Below are positions 1 through 6,140 of a stretch of DNA of 41,972 nt, piece after piece (position 1 is the first letter of the stretch; every line of letters starts with the position of its first letter). The notes below the pieces were generated by a model, which saw only the letters and a list, made by a program, of their open reading frames with translations, did not search any database and was not told where the DNA came from. The translations under genes were made by a program, and so were the position numbers. Origin of the DNA: a virus; IMG/VR virus record IMGVR_UViG_3300013137_000037, positions 1 to 41,972 of that record, one strand, 5' to 3'.

Positions 1-264
1 GAGGCGCGAGAATTGGCGCAGTCGATCGAAGACGAATGCTTCGACCCGTGGGAAATGAACAAAGAAAAGGGCCATTACGAAGGGTCGTTCGACGCACCAA
101 GAGCCGCCGCGCTGATTACCGCCTATTCGCGGACAATACCGAGGGCAATGCTAAAAGCACTTTGGAAAGCGGCCTATGACGAAGGAGGTATCCAACCGTT
201 TATAAGCAACCGAGACAGGGAAATTGCCAGGATCACTGAGCAATTCGGCTACCGCGTCGAGTAA
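1..264 (+). CDS. Hypothetical phage protein, 5' end outside window
   Basis: The frame is open from base 1, so the gene probably starts upstream; a TTG at 13 is the only start-like codon near the edge and has no convincing ribosome site. The C-terminal half has the pattern AAALITAxSRTxxRxML followed by a closing YGYxxE/FGYxxE. The same pattern recurs in the protein at 1292-1648, so the two are paralogues of one small accessory family. No catalytic motif is visible and I do not recognise a function. It lies in the GC-rich left arm, directly upstream of the gene at 271. Confidence 0.6.
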   Translation, partial: EARELAQSIEDECFDPWEMNKEKGHYEGSFDAPRAAALITAYSRTIPRAMLKALWKAAYDEGGIQPFISNRDREIARITEQFGYRVE

Positions 265-270
265 GGGGGA

Positions 271-582
271 ATGGAAATGACACTACAAGAAGCAAAGAAA
301 AAAACTAGGGCAGACGGATCGGTGAAGATCCTCCCCGGCGTATGGTTTGAAACTGGCACTTATGTCTTGAAAGAGACGGAAGCGTGGCACGATGCTGGTA
401 TGCCCGACGACTTTGGGGGTGGCTATACCTCAGCAGATATCATCCTTGACGAGATATACTGCAATACAGATAGCGGCGACTTTTCTTGTCCGACAGATGA
501 TGAGATAGTTGCCATGCTCAAGCAAGCAGAGGTTTCAATCCACGCGCCCGCGTGGGGCGCGACTATTATAATCAGACAGTAA
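271..582 (+). CDS. Hypothetical protein whose C-terminus is translated from a CRISPR repeat
   Basis: About 103 residues. ATG at 271 or 277 follows AAGGGGG at 263-269; the second ATG has the better spacing. The first ~87 residues look like an ordinary small soluble phage protein (WFETGTYVLKETEAW, then an acidic TDDEIVAMLKQAE stretch). The last ~16 residues, starting VSIHAPAWGAT, are the translation of the 32-nt repeat at 532-563; this peptide is a familiar artefact where type I-C repeats are read as protein. The repeat has therefore replaced or extended the original C-terminus, with the stop 19 nt beyond it. The protein could be functional with a foreign tail, or decayed. Function unknown. Confidence 0.55.
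   Translation: MEMTLQEAKKKTRADGSVKILPGVWFETGTYVLKETEAWHDAGMPDDFGGGYTSADIILDEIYCNTDSGDFSCPTDDEIVAMLKQAEVSIHAPAWGATIIIRQ
532..563 (-). CRISPR. Solitary type I-C-like CRISPR repeat
   Basis: On the minus strand the 32 nt begin GTCGCGCCCC and end GTGGATTGAAAC, the typical length and ends of type I-C repeats, including the 11-nt 5' handle of the mature crRNA. Inside is a perfect 7-bp hairpin, CGCGCCC / GGGCGCG, with loop CACGC. I found no second copy, no regularly spaced array and no cas gene in the window. It sits at the 3' end of the coding region 271-582, in reverse orientation to the surrounding genes. It may be a solitary repeat unit of the kind used as an RNA-based anti-CRISPR (Racr), a remnant of a mini-array, or a recombination scar. 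Identity as a repeat is strong; function is inferred. Confidence 0.85.
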
Positions 583-601
583 GAGAGGAGGAGGCCATAG
601 C

Positions 602-898
602 ATGAGCAATTACCCTTGGATCGACTGCACGGTCAAGATCGAGCATGACGGCCAGCCGCTCGATGTAACGATGCGTAAACCAGAAGGCGGGAGCAAATGG
701 GAATGTAAGACCATCCGCGTGCCATCGTCGTGCAAGAGCGACGCGCCGAGCGTGGGCATTTTCGACTGGCTCACGGTGCATACAAGTAAGGCAACGATGG
801 ACGAGATCGAACAGATTGCGCTCCGCGCAGTCATGGGCGACGGAGAAGCGCGCAAAGAAGCGGACGAAATAGAGAGATATGAGGAGGCTCATGGATGA
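602..898 (+). CDS. Hypothetical phage protein
   Basis: 98 residues with a strong ribosome site (GAGGAGGAGG, 587-596) before ATG 602. The N-terminal part looks like a small beta-rich domain (WIDCTVKIEHDG... WECKTIRVP); the C-terminal part is an acidic helix (ARKEADEIERYEE). The stop TGA overlaps the start of the next gene at 895. Not recognised; no motif supports a function. Confidence 0.6.
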   Translation: MSNYPWIDCTVKIEHDGQPLDVTMRKPEGGSKWECKTIRVPSSCKSDAPSVGIFDWLTVHTSKATMDEIEQIALRAVMGDGEARKEADEIERYEEAHG

Positions 899-1032
899 GT
901 GAAACCCTGTACGAGATCGTGGCGCTCAAGATGGTGACGAAGGAACGGCAAGGCCAGCTTTGGGGGGAGTCGGGAAAGAACCTGGTCGCGTATGTCGAAG
1001 CCCTCCGCAAAGAGCCGGAAGTCTCATTCTAA
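895..1032 (+). CDS. Small hypothetical protein (45 aa)
   Basis: ATG 895 overlaps the preceding TGA in an ATGA arrangement and is preceded by GAGGAGG (881-887). The product begins MSETLYEIVALKMV and ends KEPEVSF; it is short, mostly helical in appearance and has no motif. Its TAA overlaps the ATG of the next gene (TAATG), which supports translational coupling and a real gene. Confidence 0.5.
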   Translation: MSETLYEIVALKMVTKERQGQLWGESGKNLVAYVEALRKEPEVSF

Positions 1033-1295
1033 TGCGCAGGCCATACCTGATCGCCTTCACCGTGATCTTCCTTGCCCTCTGCGGTGCCGCCGCGTACCGG
1101 GCGACGCAACCCTACCAGATCACCGTGGATTACCCGCATAGCACGCTTTCCGAGATCGGGCTTTTCGTCTGCCTGCGCGTCGGGCCATTGCAGAGAACGC
1201 GTATGGCGTACTACGTGACGCCGCTTGAGTTTAAGAGCGATCTGATCGCGTGGAAGATGCGCGACGACGTGAAAGTAATGGAAGTGACGGAATGA
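1032..1295 (+). CDS. Small membrane-anchored hypothetical protein
   Basis: 87 residues from ATG 1032, chosen because it overlaps the preceding stop; a longer in-frame ORF from 960 would overlap that gene. The N-terminus, MRRP followed by ~16 hydrophobic residues (YLIAFTVIFLALCGAAAY), is a signal anchor or uncleaved signal peptide with two positive residues before it. The rest is a small beta-rich domain likely outside the cytoplasm. Function unknown. Confidence 0.5.
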   Translation: MRRPYLIAFTVIFLALCGAAAYRATQPYQITVDYPHSTLSEIGLFVCLRVGPLQRTRMAYYVTPLEFKSDLIAWKMRDDVKVMEVTE

Positions 1296-1648
1296 GCCAG
1301 ATCATCATCATCGATAGCGCAGAAGCGCTGGCGGAGCAGATACATCAGGAATACATCAAGAATCCGCTCGTCAACGTGAAACTTGCTGTTCTTAACTGCC
1401 TACATCCCATCGAGGTGCCGAGCGATGCGGTGGAGCTGGTCAAAATGATTCGATCAGGCTCACCGTTTTCTAGCGATGGAAACCCATATCTTTCTGACAC
1501 CGCCGCCGCCGCGCTGATCACTGCCCACTCGCGGACGGTGCTGAGGGTGATGCTCCATGACATCTACAGTTTATGGCCAAAGGATTATTTTACGCTTGAT
1601 AAAGGCATTGACGCGGCTATTGAAAAGTACGGCTACCACGCTGAGTAA
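1292..1648 (+). CDS. Hypothetical protein, paralogue of the 1-264 product
   Basis: 118 residues from ATG 1292, which overlaps the previous stop (ATGA). It begins MSQIIIIDSAEALAEQI and contains AAAALITAHSRTVLRVML and a terminal KYGYHAE, the same core as in the protein at 1-264. A third family member is not seen. The gene is GC-rich like its neighbours. No function recognised. Confidence 0.6.
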   Translation: MSQIIIIDSAEALAEQIHQEYIKNPLVNVKLAVLNCLHPIEVPSDAVELVKMIRSGSPFSSDGNPYLSDTAAAALITAHSRTVLRVMLHDIYSLWPKDYFTLDKGIDAAIEKYGYHAE

Positions 1649-1658
1649 GGGGGGAGAA

Positions 1659-2238
1659 ATGAGCAAGAAAGAAACCAAAGAATTTTTTAGGGTTTTAGGG
1701 GCTTGTAATGATGGTCAGGCGTGGGCCGAACAGGCAACTAGTCTTGAAACCGTGTGGAATACCTGCAAGCGCTCCGACTGGATGCTTTGGGCGCTTCGGC
1801 AGATCGGATTTCAGGATGATAGGAAAATGCGTCTTTATGCCTGCGCCTGTATCAGGAAAACTCCTCTTGCCGACGGCCACACGGCATGGGGATTTGCTTA
1901 CCGATGAGCGAAGTTGAAAGGCTATCGAGGTAGCCGAAATTTACGCCGAAGGAAAAGCAACGGCCGCAGCAAGGGCCGCCGCCTGCGCCGCAGCCTGGGA
2001 TGCAGCCTGGGCCGCCTGGGCCTGCACCGCAGCCTGGGATGCAGCCTGGGCCGCCTGGGCCTGCACCGCAGCTTGGGCCGCAGTTAGTGATACCACCTGG
2101 GCCGCCGCCTGGACTGTCGGCTGGGATGTAGCCTTGGATGCTCAAGCGGACATTTTACGCCAGTATATATCATGGGGCGAAGTTGAAACTGCGATTAAGG
2201 CATACCAGGAGAAACAAGGAGACCACGATGGAAATTGA
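1659..2238 (+). pseudogene. Broken Ala/Trp-repeat phage protein (RSDW family)
   Basis: Translation starts at ATG 1659 after GGGGGAG. The N-terminal half has ETVWNTCKRSDWMLWAL and RLYACACIRKTP, matching the intact AT-rich homologue at 36412-36972 (LEILWKTCVRSDWFLWVL, RKFACECVRRTP). At the GGGG run near 1886 one extra G moves the reading into a premature stop at 1905-1907. The original frame continues as DLLTDERS, then a TGA, then KAIEVAEIYAEGKA and a long Ala/Trp-rich segment (WDAAWAAWACTAAW) to TGA 2236. One indel and one nonsense codon are thus needed to restore a product of about 190 residues. It could be true decay or sequencing error. Confidence 0.65.
1990..2067. repeat. Exact tandem 39-bp repeat, two copies
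   Basis: Two perfect 39-bp copies (1990-2028 and 2029-2067) encode Ala/Trp-rich segments of the broken gene at 1659-2238. A shorter, diverged continuation follows. The exact identity points to recent slippage or a recombination-prone tract. Confidence 0.85.
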
Positions 2239-2515
2239 GGCTCGACTATTTGCTAGTATTTTGCTAGCAAAGACGCGAAAATCCTTTAGTGATGGATCAG
2301 TACAAATACTTGATGCCTACAGTGTGGAATCTGCCACAGACCTTATTGAATCCCGCGATGCAGCCATCCGCGCTGAAGCGGCAGAGGATGGAGCGATGGG
2401 TCTGCATATCTTTTTGCAGAATAGTTTTGATGCTAACGTGTTACAGCACATCACGCTAGAAGAGCTTAAAGACACTATTCGCGCCGTGATCTGCCACAAG
2501 GAGGTGGAAAAATGA
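2228..2515 (+). CDS. Hypothetical phage protein
   Basis: 95 residues from ATG 2228, preceded by AAGGAG at 2215-2220 and overlapping the end of the broken upstream gene. The product starts MEIEARLFASILLAKTRKSF and ends LEELKDTIRAVICHKEVEK. That last stretch is closely matched by the tail of the frameshifted gene at 3510-3660 (METLRAVICYKEVKG), so this C-terminal module is duplicated in the left arm. Function unknown. The stop overlaps the next start (ATGA at 2512). Confidence 0.6.
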   Translation: MEIEARLFASILLAKTRKSFSDGSVQILDAYSVESATDLIESRDAAIRAEAAEDGAMGLHIFLQNSFDANVLQHITLEELKDTIRAVICHKEVEK

Positions 2516-3513
2516 TCTGTAAAGAAATTCACTCGCAAGAGGAATACGAGGCTAACAAGGATTTTGGCGGAATCCTCGTCATCAAGTGTCAGGGAATCAT
2601 ACTCAGGGGGAACGCCAGCGCTGAACTCTGTGAGAACGCCAGCACTGAACTCTGGGGGAACGCCCACGCTGTACTCTGTGAGAACGCCAGCGCTATACTC
2701 AGGGATAATGCCCGAGCTGAACTCTGGGGGAACGCCAGCGCTGAACTCTGTGAGAACGCCAGCGCTATACTCAGGGATAACGCCCGAGCTGAACTCGGGG
2801 GGAACGCCCACGCTGTACTCAGGGAGAACGCCTGGGCTGAACTCAAGGAGAATACCCACGCTGAACTCTGTGAGAACGCCAGCGCTATACTCAGGGATAA
2901 CGCCCGAGCTGAACTCTGGGGGAACGCCCACGCTGTACTCTGTGAGAACGCCAGCGTCGAACTCAGGGAGAACGCCCACGCTGAACTCAGGGAGAATACC
3001 CGCGCTGTACTCAGGGAGAACGCCCACGCTGTACTCAGGGGGAACGCCAGCGCCGTGGCGCTCGATAATGCCTTCGCTCTTTTGTACGATCAGGCGAGTG
3101 CGAAAAAGTTAATGAACGCGACCGTCAAAAAGTACAAAGAGCGTGTCTATGACGCCAAAATCTTCGGCGCCATCACTGAACATCAGAAAGGAAAGATAGT
3201 GCTCTATAAGAGCGTGAATCCAGAAACGCTCTGTGACTTCCACACAGGTAAAATCAAATACGCCATCGGCACCGATGTCGAGTGTCCTGACTGGGATCCA
3301 GACCCCAACAGAGACTGTGGCGGAGGACTCCACCTCAGCCACACGGCTGCGAAGACTCAAGATTTCAACAGGGGCAAGATTCTCAAGTGCCTGGTTGACC
3401 CGAAAGATGTCGTTATCTATAGCGGCTCAATCGAAAAAGTCAGGTGCAGAAAGGTACATCCAATAGCCGTGGTTGATATTCACGGAAGAGAAATAATGGG
3501 AGGGGGAAAATGA
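2512..3513 (+). CDS. Octapeptide-repeat protein with conserved C-terminal phage domain
   Basis: 333 residues; ATG 2512 follows AAGGAGGTGG. After ~33 residues come 21 consecutive octads of the form N-A-x-A-x-L-x-x (for example NASAELCE, NAHAVLRE, NARAELWG), residues 34-201. Regular Ala/Leu spacing with Asn at turns suggests a parallel beta-solenoid, comparable in principle to pentapeptide or hexapeptide repeat folds; this is inference. The C-terminal ~130 residues are non-repetitive, with GKIKYAIGTDVECPDW, GGLHLS and KVRCRKVHPI motifs that recur in phage accessory proteins, to my knowledge of unknown function. A role such as structural spike, molecular mimic or scaffold is open. Confidence 0.7.
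   Translation: MICKEIHSQEEYEANKDFGGILVIKCQGIILRGNASAELCENASTELWGNAHAVLCENASAILRDNARAELWGNASAELCENASAILRDNARAELGGNAHAVLRENAWAELKENTHAELCENASAILRDNARAELWGNAHAVLCENASVELRENAHAELRENTRAVLRENAHAVLRGNASAVALDNAFALLYDQASAKKLMNATVKKYKERVYDAKIFGAITEHQKGKIVLYKSVNPETLCDFHTGKIKYAIGTDVECPDWDPDPNRDCGGGLHLSHTAAKTQDFNRGKILKCLVDPKDVVIYSGSIEKVRCRKVHPIAVVDIHGREIMGGGK
2611..3114. repeat. 24-bp tandem repeats encoding octapeptides
   Basis: Twenty-one 24-bp units, 20 of them starting with AAC or AAT for Asn. Copies differ mainly in the GAACTC/GTACTC/ATACTC core and in the TGTGAG/AGGGAT/TGGGGG ends, and several multi-unit blocks recur identically, so units have been duplicated and shuffled. The repeat keeps several other frames on both strands free of stops; those are shadows. 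Confidence 0.85.
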
Positions 3514-3660
3514 CTATGAACAAAGTCGCTGAATTGCTTATACCAGCAGGGGAGGATGCTGATAGGTGGCTTACAGAAGGGTTTGCCGAGGAATGACTTT
3601 CTGAAGATGCCCATGGAGACACTCCGCGCCGTGATCTGCTACAAGGAGGTGAAGGGATGA
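3510..3660 (+). pseudogene. Frameshifted small phage gene
   Basis: ATG 3510 overlaps the preceding stop and follows GGAGGGGG. It encodes MTMNKVAELLIPAGEDADRW and then stops at 3594-3596 after GFAEE. A one-base change near 3590 joins it to NDFLKMPMETLRAVICYKEVKG, ending at TGA 3658. That tail matches the end of the product of 2228-2515. The natural reading is one ~50-residue gene broken by a single-base deletion; a programmed frameshift is less likely since no slippery heptamer is evident. Confidence 0.5.
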
Positions 3661-3833
3661 AGATATCAGCAGCAATAAAAGGATGCGTGCAAGTCGGAGA
3701 GTATGAGTACCAAAATATTCTCAAAACATATCTTTTTGACAGCTCAACAAGCATTGACAACATCTTAAAGGTGACAGGTGAGAAAGACATTAGTCAGTGC
3801 AATTTAGCGCCAGTGGAGGAGGTGAAGAGATGA
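3657..3833 (+). CDS. Small hypothetical protein (58 aa)
   Basis: ATG 3657 is preceded by AAGGAGGTGAAGG and overlaps the preceding stop. The product starts MKISAAIKGCVQVGEYEYQN and ends APVEEVKR. No motif seen. Its own 3' end holds the GGAGGAGG ribosome site for the next gene, and the two overlap by 4 nt. Confidence 0.5.
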   Translation: MKISAAIKGCVQVGEYEYQNILKTYLFDSSTSIDNILKVTGEKDISQCNLAPVEEVKR

Positions 3834-4432
3834 GCGGAATGGACGACGCAGCGAATAGGCTTTGCCGAGAATTTGTTGATGCACAAAACAAGGAACGAAA
3901 AGCTGATAAAAGAAGGCCTGACAAAGTTGTATTTGAAAAAACGCCAGGCGGAAATCCAGAATCCTTAATGCACAAAGAGTACACTGGCGCCCAAATGCCT
4001 AACATGACGAAAGAGCAGCAGCAGATTGAGGCCGCAAAAGCGGCGATGGACAAGGCAACTCCTGGGCCGCTTGATGTGATATTTACTGGAACTATGGGCA
4101 AATACTTGGTAGAGAAAACAGAAGGCAGTGTACACAAACAGCTTGCCTATTGTGGGCTAGATGATGCGCTCCTATTCGCTGCCGCCCCCGCCCTTGCGCG
4201 CAGGGTGATTGAGCTGGAGGATCAGTTAAAGAAGTATGAACTAGCACTTGCAGAAACAGAAGCTCTTGTTTTTAGCCATGAAGGGCATATTACCAAACTT
4301 GAATCTAGTTTAGCCACGATTAAATCAGAATGTGCTGATAGGGCAGCACATTGGTTTCATAATTGGCCTATTACAATACTTGAATCGGAGTATGCTTCAC
4401 TTAGAGCGTTTATTATGGGAGAAGAAAAATGA
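3830..4432 (+). CDS. Hypothetical phage protein with ATPGPL module and C-terminal coiled coil
   Basis: 200 residues; start ATG 3830 is chosen over an upstream in-frame ATG at 3797 because it follows GGAGGAGGTGAAG and overlaps the preceding stop. Residues ~66-128 read QQQIEAAKAAMDKATPGPLDV ... DDALLFAAAPALARRVIELE in outline. This resembles the AxATPGPW...F.A.AP.....L..... arrangement of Ea22-like phage accessory proteins. The segment that follows (IELEDQLKKYELALAETEAL) looks like a coiled coil. GC content falls within this gene, so it spans the left-arm boundary. Exact role unknown. Confidence 0.6.
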   Translation: MSGMDDAANRLCREFVDAQNKERKADKRRPDKVVFEKTPGGNPESLMHKEYTGAQMPNMTKEQQQIEAAKAAMDKATPGPLDVIFTGTMGKYLVEKTEGSVHKQLAYCGLDDALLFAAAPALARRVIELEDQLKKYELALAETEALVFSHEGHITKLESSLATIKSECADRAAHWFHNWPITILESEYASLRAFIMGEEK

Positions 4433-4626
4433 CTAAATCAGAAATTGAATCATGCTCATTTTCTCGTGAAGGTTTTCTGCCCCATGTGAAAAGTCCTATA
4501 ATTTGGGGGATTAAAGGAAATGCAATGTGACCTCTTTGCTATCTAACAAAACCTAAAAGCGTGAGCAAGGAAGATTGGGAAGAATTTCTTGATGCTTTTG
4601 ATTTTACATTAAGGAAGAAAATATGA
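4429..4626 (+). pseudogene. Small phage gene interrupted by in-frame TGA
   Basis: ATG 4429 gives MTKSEIESCSFSREGF and runs to TGA at 4528-4530. The same frame continues for 31 codons (PLCYLTKPKSVSKEDWEEFL, then DAFDFTLRKKI) to TGA 4624, which overlaps the ATG of the next gene. Continuity of frame and natural-looking sequence on both sides point to one 65-codon gene with a nonsense change, probably GGA to TGA. Suppression is possible but other genes here use TGA as a normal stop. Function unknown. Confidence 0.5.
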
Positions 4627-4874
4627 GTGCTGATACTCCCTATGAACAAGTGGTTTTTTATAAATGTAAAAAATGTGGTGAAGAATATGATATTGATTCC
4701 TTAAAGATAGATGATGATTTAAAAATAACTTGTCCTATCTGTGGGGGAGTTCAAGGAAAGCATAAAAAGGAATGGAAGAAATTTGATAGAGGGGATTTCT
4801 TTATTCTTGGTTTCCTTATTGGAGGTCTTCTTACTTTATTTATATTTGATATGGTTATAAAGGGGATTATATGA
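4623..4874 (+). CDS. Zinc-ribbon membrane protein
   Basis: 83 residues. Two CxxC knuckles (CKKC near residue 15 and CPIC near 38) form a likely zinc ribbon. They are followed by a charged linker and one C-terminal transmembrane helix (FFILGFLIGGLLTLFIFDMV). The cytoplasmic ribbon would be anchored to the inner membrane. It overlaps the genes on both sides by 4 nt. A similar but reversed layout occurs in the protein at 7449-7661. Function unknown. Confidence 0.6.
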   Translation: MSADTPYEQVVFYKCKKCGEEYDIDSLKIDDDLKITCPICGGVQGKHKKEWKKFDRGDFFILGFLIGGLLTLFIFDMVIKGII

Positions 4875-5167
4875 ATGAATGGATTAGTGCTGATGAAAGG
4901 CTACCTGCTGAAACTGGTGATAAGGAGGATTATTTCAAGGAATATCTTGTTGTATGCAGAACAAAAGGTGGGGTACTCCCTGAAGGTTATTTTCAATCAG
5001 TTCATAAAGCACAATATCACTTTCCAGCAGAACCAGAACAGGATTTGATTGACATGGGTATTACTGATCATGGGTATACAGGATATTGGGAATTGCTAGA
5101 TGGTTTTACTATGGATATACCTTTTGATGTAGTATATTATATGGAAATTCCAAAAGTAAAAGAGTGA
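4871..5167 (+). CDS. DUF551-like protein
   Basis: 98 residues beginning MNEWISADERLPAETGD. The WISxxERLP start and later VVC..., Y..., W.L and final MEIP pattern follow the DUF551 family, short proteins common in phages and prophages and without a known activity. ATG 4871 overlaps the preceding stop. It is slightly longer than a typical DUF551 domain because of an insertion around HFPAEPEQDLIDMGITDH. Confidence 0.65.
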   Translation: MNEWISADERLPAETGDKEDYFKEYLVVCRTKGGVLPEGYFQSVHKAQYHFPAEPEQDLIDMGITDHGYTGYWELLDGFTMDIPFDVVYYMEIPKVKE

Positions 5168-5170
5168 AAT

Positions 5171-5314
5171 ATGTACTATGTTTACCATTATGGTGAAAGT
5201 GATCAGGAATTTGATACAAAAGAAGAGGCTTTAGAATATGTCAGGGAAAATGTAAGTGGTGGTGATTCTATTTATACATACTATTTTAGGTTTAATAAGG
5301 ATGGTACTAAATGA
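5171..5314 (+). CDS. Small hypothetical protein (47 aa)
   Basis: ATG 5171 lies three bases after the preceding stop region and the TGA at 5312 overlaps the next ATG. The product MYYVYHYGESDQEFDTKEEA continues to YTYYFRFNKDGTK. It is Tyr-rich with a short acidic helix between beta-like ends. Not recognised. Confidence 0.45.
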   Translation: MYYVYHYGESDQEFDTKEEALEYVRENVSGGDSIYTYYFRFNKDGTK

Positions 5315-6138
5315 ATGAACTTATCAAAATCTTGGGAACTATTGCTGCTGAAGCAGAGAAAGTTAGGAATATGGCACATGAAGCATTGACAAGTATTCCT
5401 AAAGAAGAATTTGATATAAAAAAAGTTGATACAAAAGATGGCAAAGTGTACAAAGATGGAAAATTTATAGGGAATATTAAAAAACTTCAATCTGTGCAAG
5501 ATTTTTGTAAGTCTAATAGATGCTGGGCAGCAATGGATGAGCAAGGGGGATGGCATCTCTTCTATGGCAAACCATTTTGCCACAATGGAGATTGGAAAGA
5601 AAAAAGCAAAACTTCAATTAAAGGGCTTCAGTGGGGATTTCCTGATGTAGACTATGACAAGTCACTTATAGCTCCTGATGGTAGGCTTATTCTCATTGAA
5701 GGGAAGAAACAAAAGAAACATAAAGCGGCAAAATTTAAGGCAGGGAAATGGTATAAGAATAAAAAAACAGGTGCAATGATTAAATGTGAAGGAATAAGTT
5801 CTGATTTTCTTGCTATTTATATATCTATTAATGGGCAGTCTGTACTATTTGATTATGATGACGCTTCCGATTGGTATGAAATGAAACATTATAATCCTGA
5901 CAAAAAGAAGAAAGAAGTTTTCAAGCGTGGTGAACCTATATTTGTATGGGATGACCCATGTTCAGATAAAGTACCAGCTATCATTAGATATGTTCATTCC
6001 TTTGATCCTTCTGCTGGAGCTGGAGTTTGGGCTTTTGATACGATGACTTATGGAGGTAGAGGGGCTTATTATAGAAGATACAGAAAATATGATCCTGAAC
6101 TTGTTGGTGTTCCAAGGAAAGATTGGCCAAAGGAATAA
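5311..6138 (+). CDS. Hypothetical phage protein with possible SH3-like domain
   Basis: 275 residues from ATG 5311 (ATGA overlap). An N-terminal helix (IIKILGTIAAEAEKVRNMAH region) is followed by a Trp-rich middle (CWAAMDEQGGWHLFYGKPF) and then FKAGKWYKNKKTGAMIKCEG, which looks like a small beta-barrel. The C-terminus has a basic linker (PDKKKKEVFKRGEPIFVWDD) and ends VGVPRKDWPKE. No catalytic motif is visible. The two beta-rich parts could be related SH3-like modules; this is only a guess from pattern. Confidence 0.55.
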   Translation: MNELIKILGTIAAEAEKVRNMAHEALTSIPKEEFDIKKVDTKDGKVYKDGKFIGNIKKLQSVQDFCKSNRCWAAMDEQGGWHLFYGKPFCHNGDWKEKSKTSIKGLQWGFPDVDYDKSLIAPDGRLILIEGKKQKKHKAAKFKAGKWYKNKKTGAMIKCEGISSDFLAIYISINGQSVLFDYDDASDWYEMKHYNPDKKKKEVFKRGEPIFVWDDPCSDKVPAIIRYVHSFDPSAGAGVWAFDTMTYGGRGAYYRRYRKYDPELVGVPRKDWPKE

Positions 6139-6140
6139 TT

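Noticed and set aside
500-620. A true CRISPR array
   Set aside because: Only one repeat copy was found; no spacer-repeat periodicity and no cas gene in the window.
572-892. Minus-strand frames opposite 602-898
   Set aside because: Shadow frames without ribosome site, against the uniform gene direction.
1852-2145. Minus-strand Gly/Pro/Cys-rich collagen-like frame
   Set aside because: It is the reverse complement of the Ala/Trp repeats; no ribosome site, and it is against the gene direction.
2317-3112. Long open frames on both strands across the octapeptide repeat region
   Set aside because: A 24-bp repeat without stops keeps several frames open. Only the frame 2512-3513 has a ribosome site, normal overlap with neighbours and a non-repetitive domain.
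1659-4626. Alternative genetic code reading TGA as an amino acid
   Set aside because: Two internal TGA codons could suggest it, but most genes in the window end at TGA with tight ATGA overlaps. Decay or sequence error is simpler.
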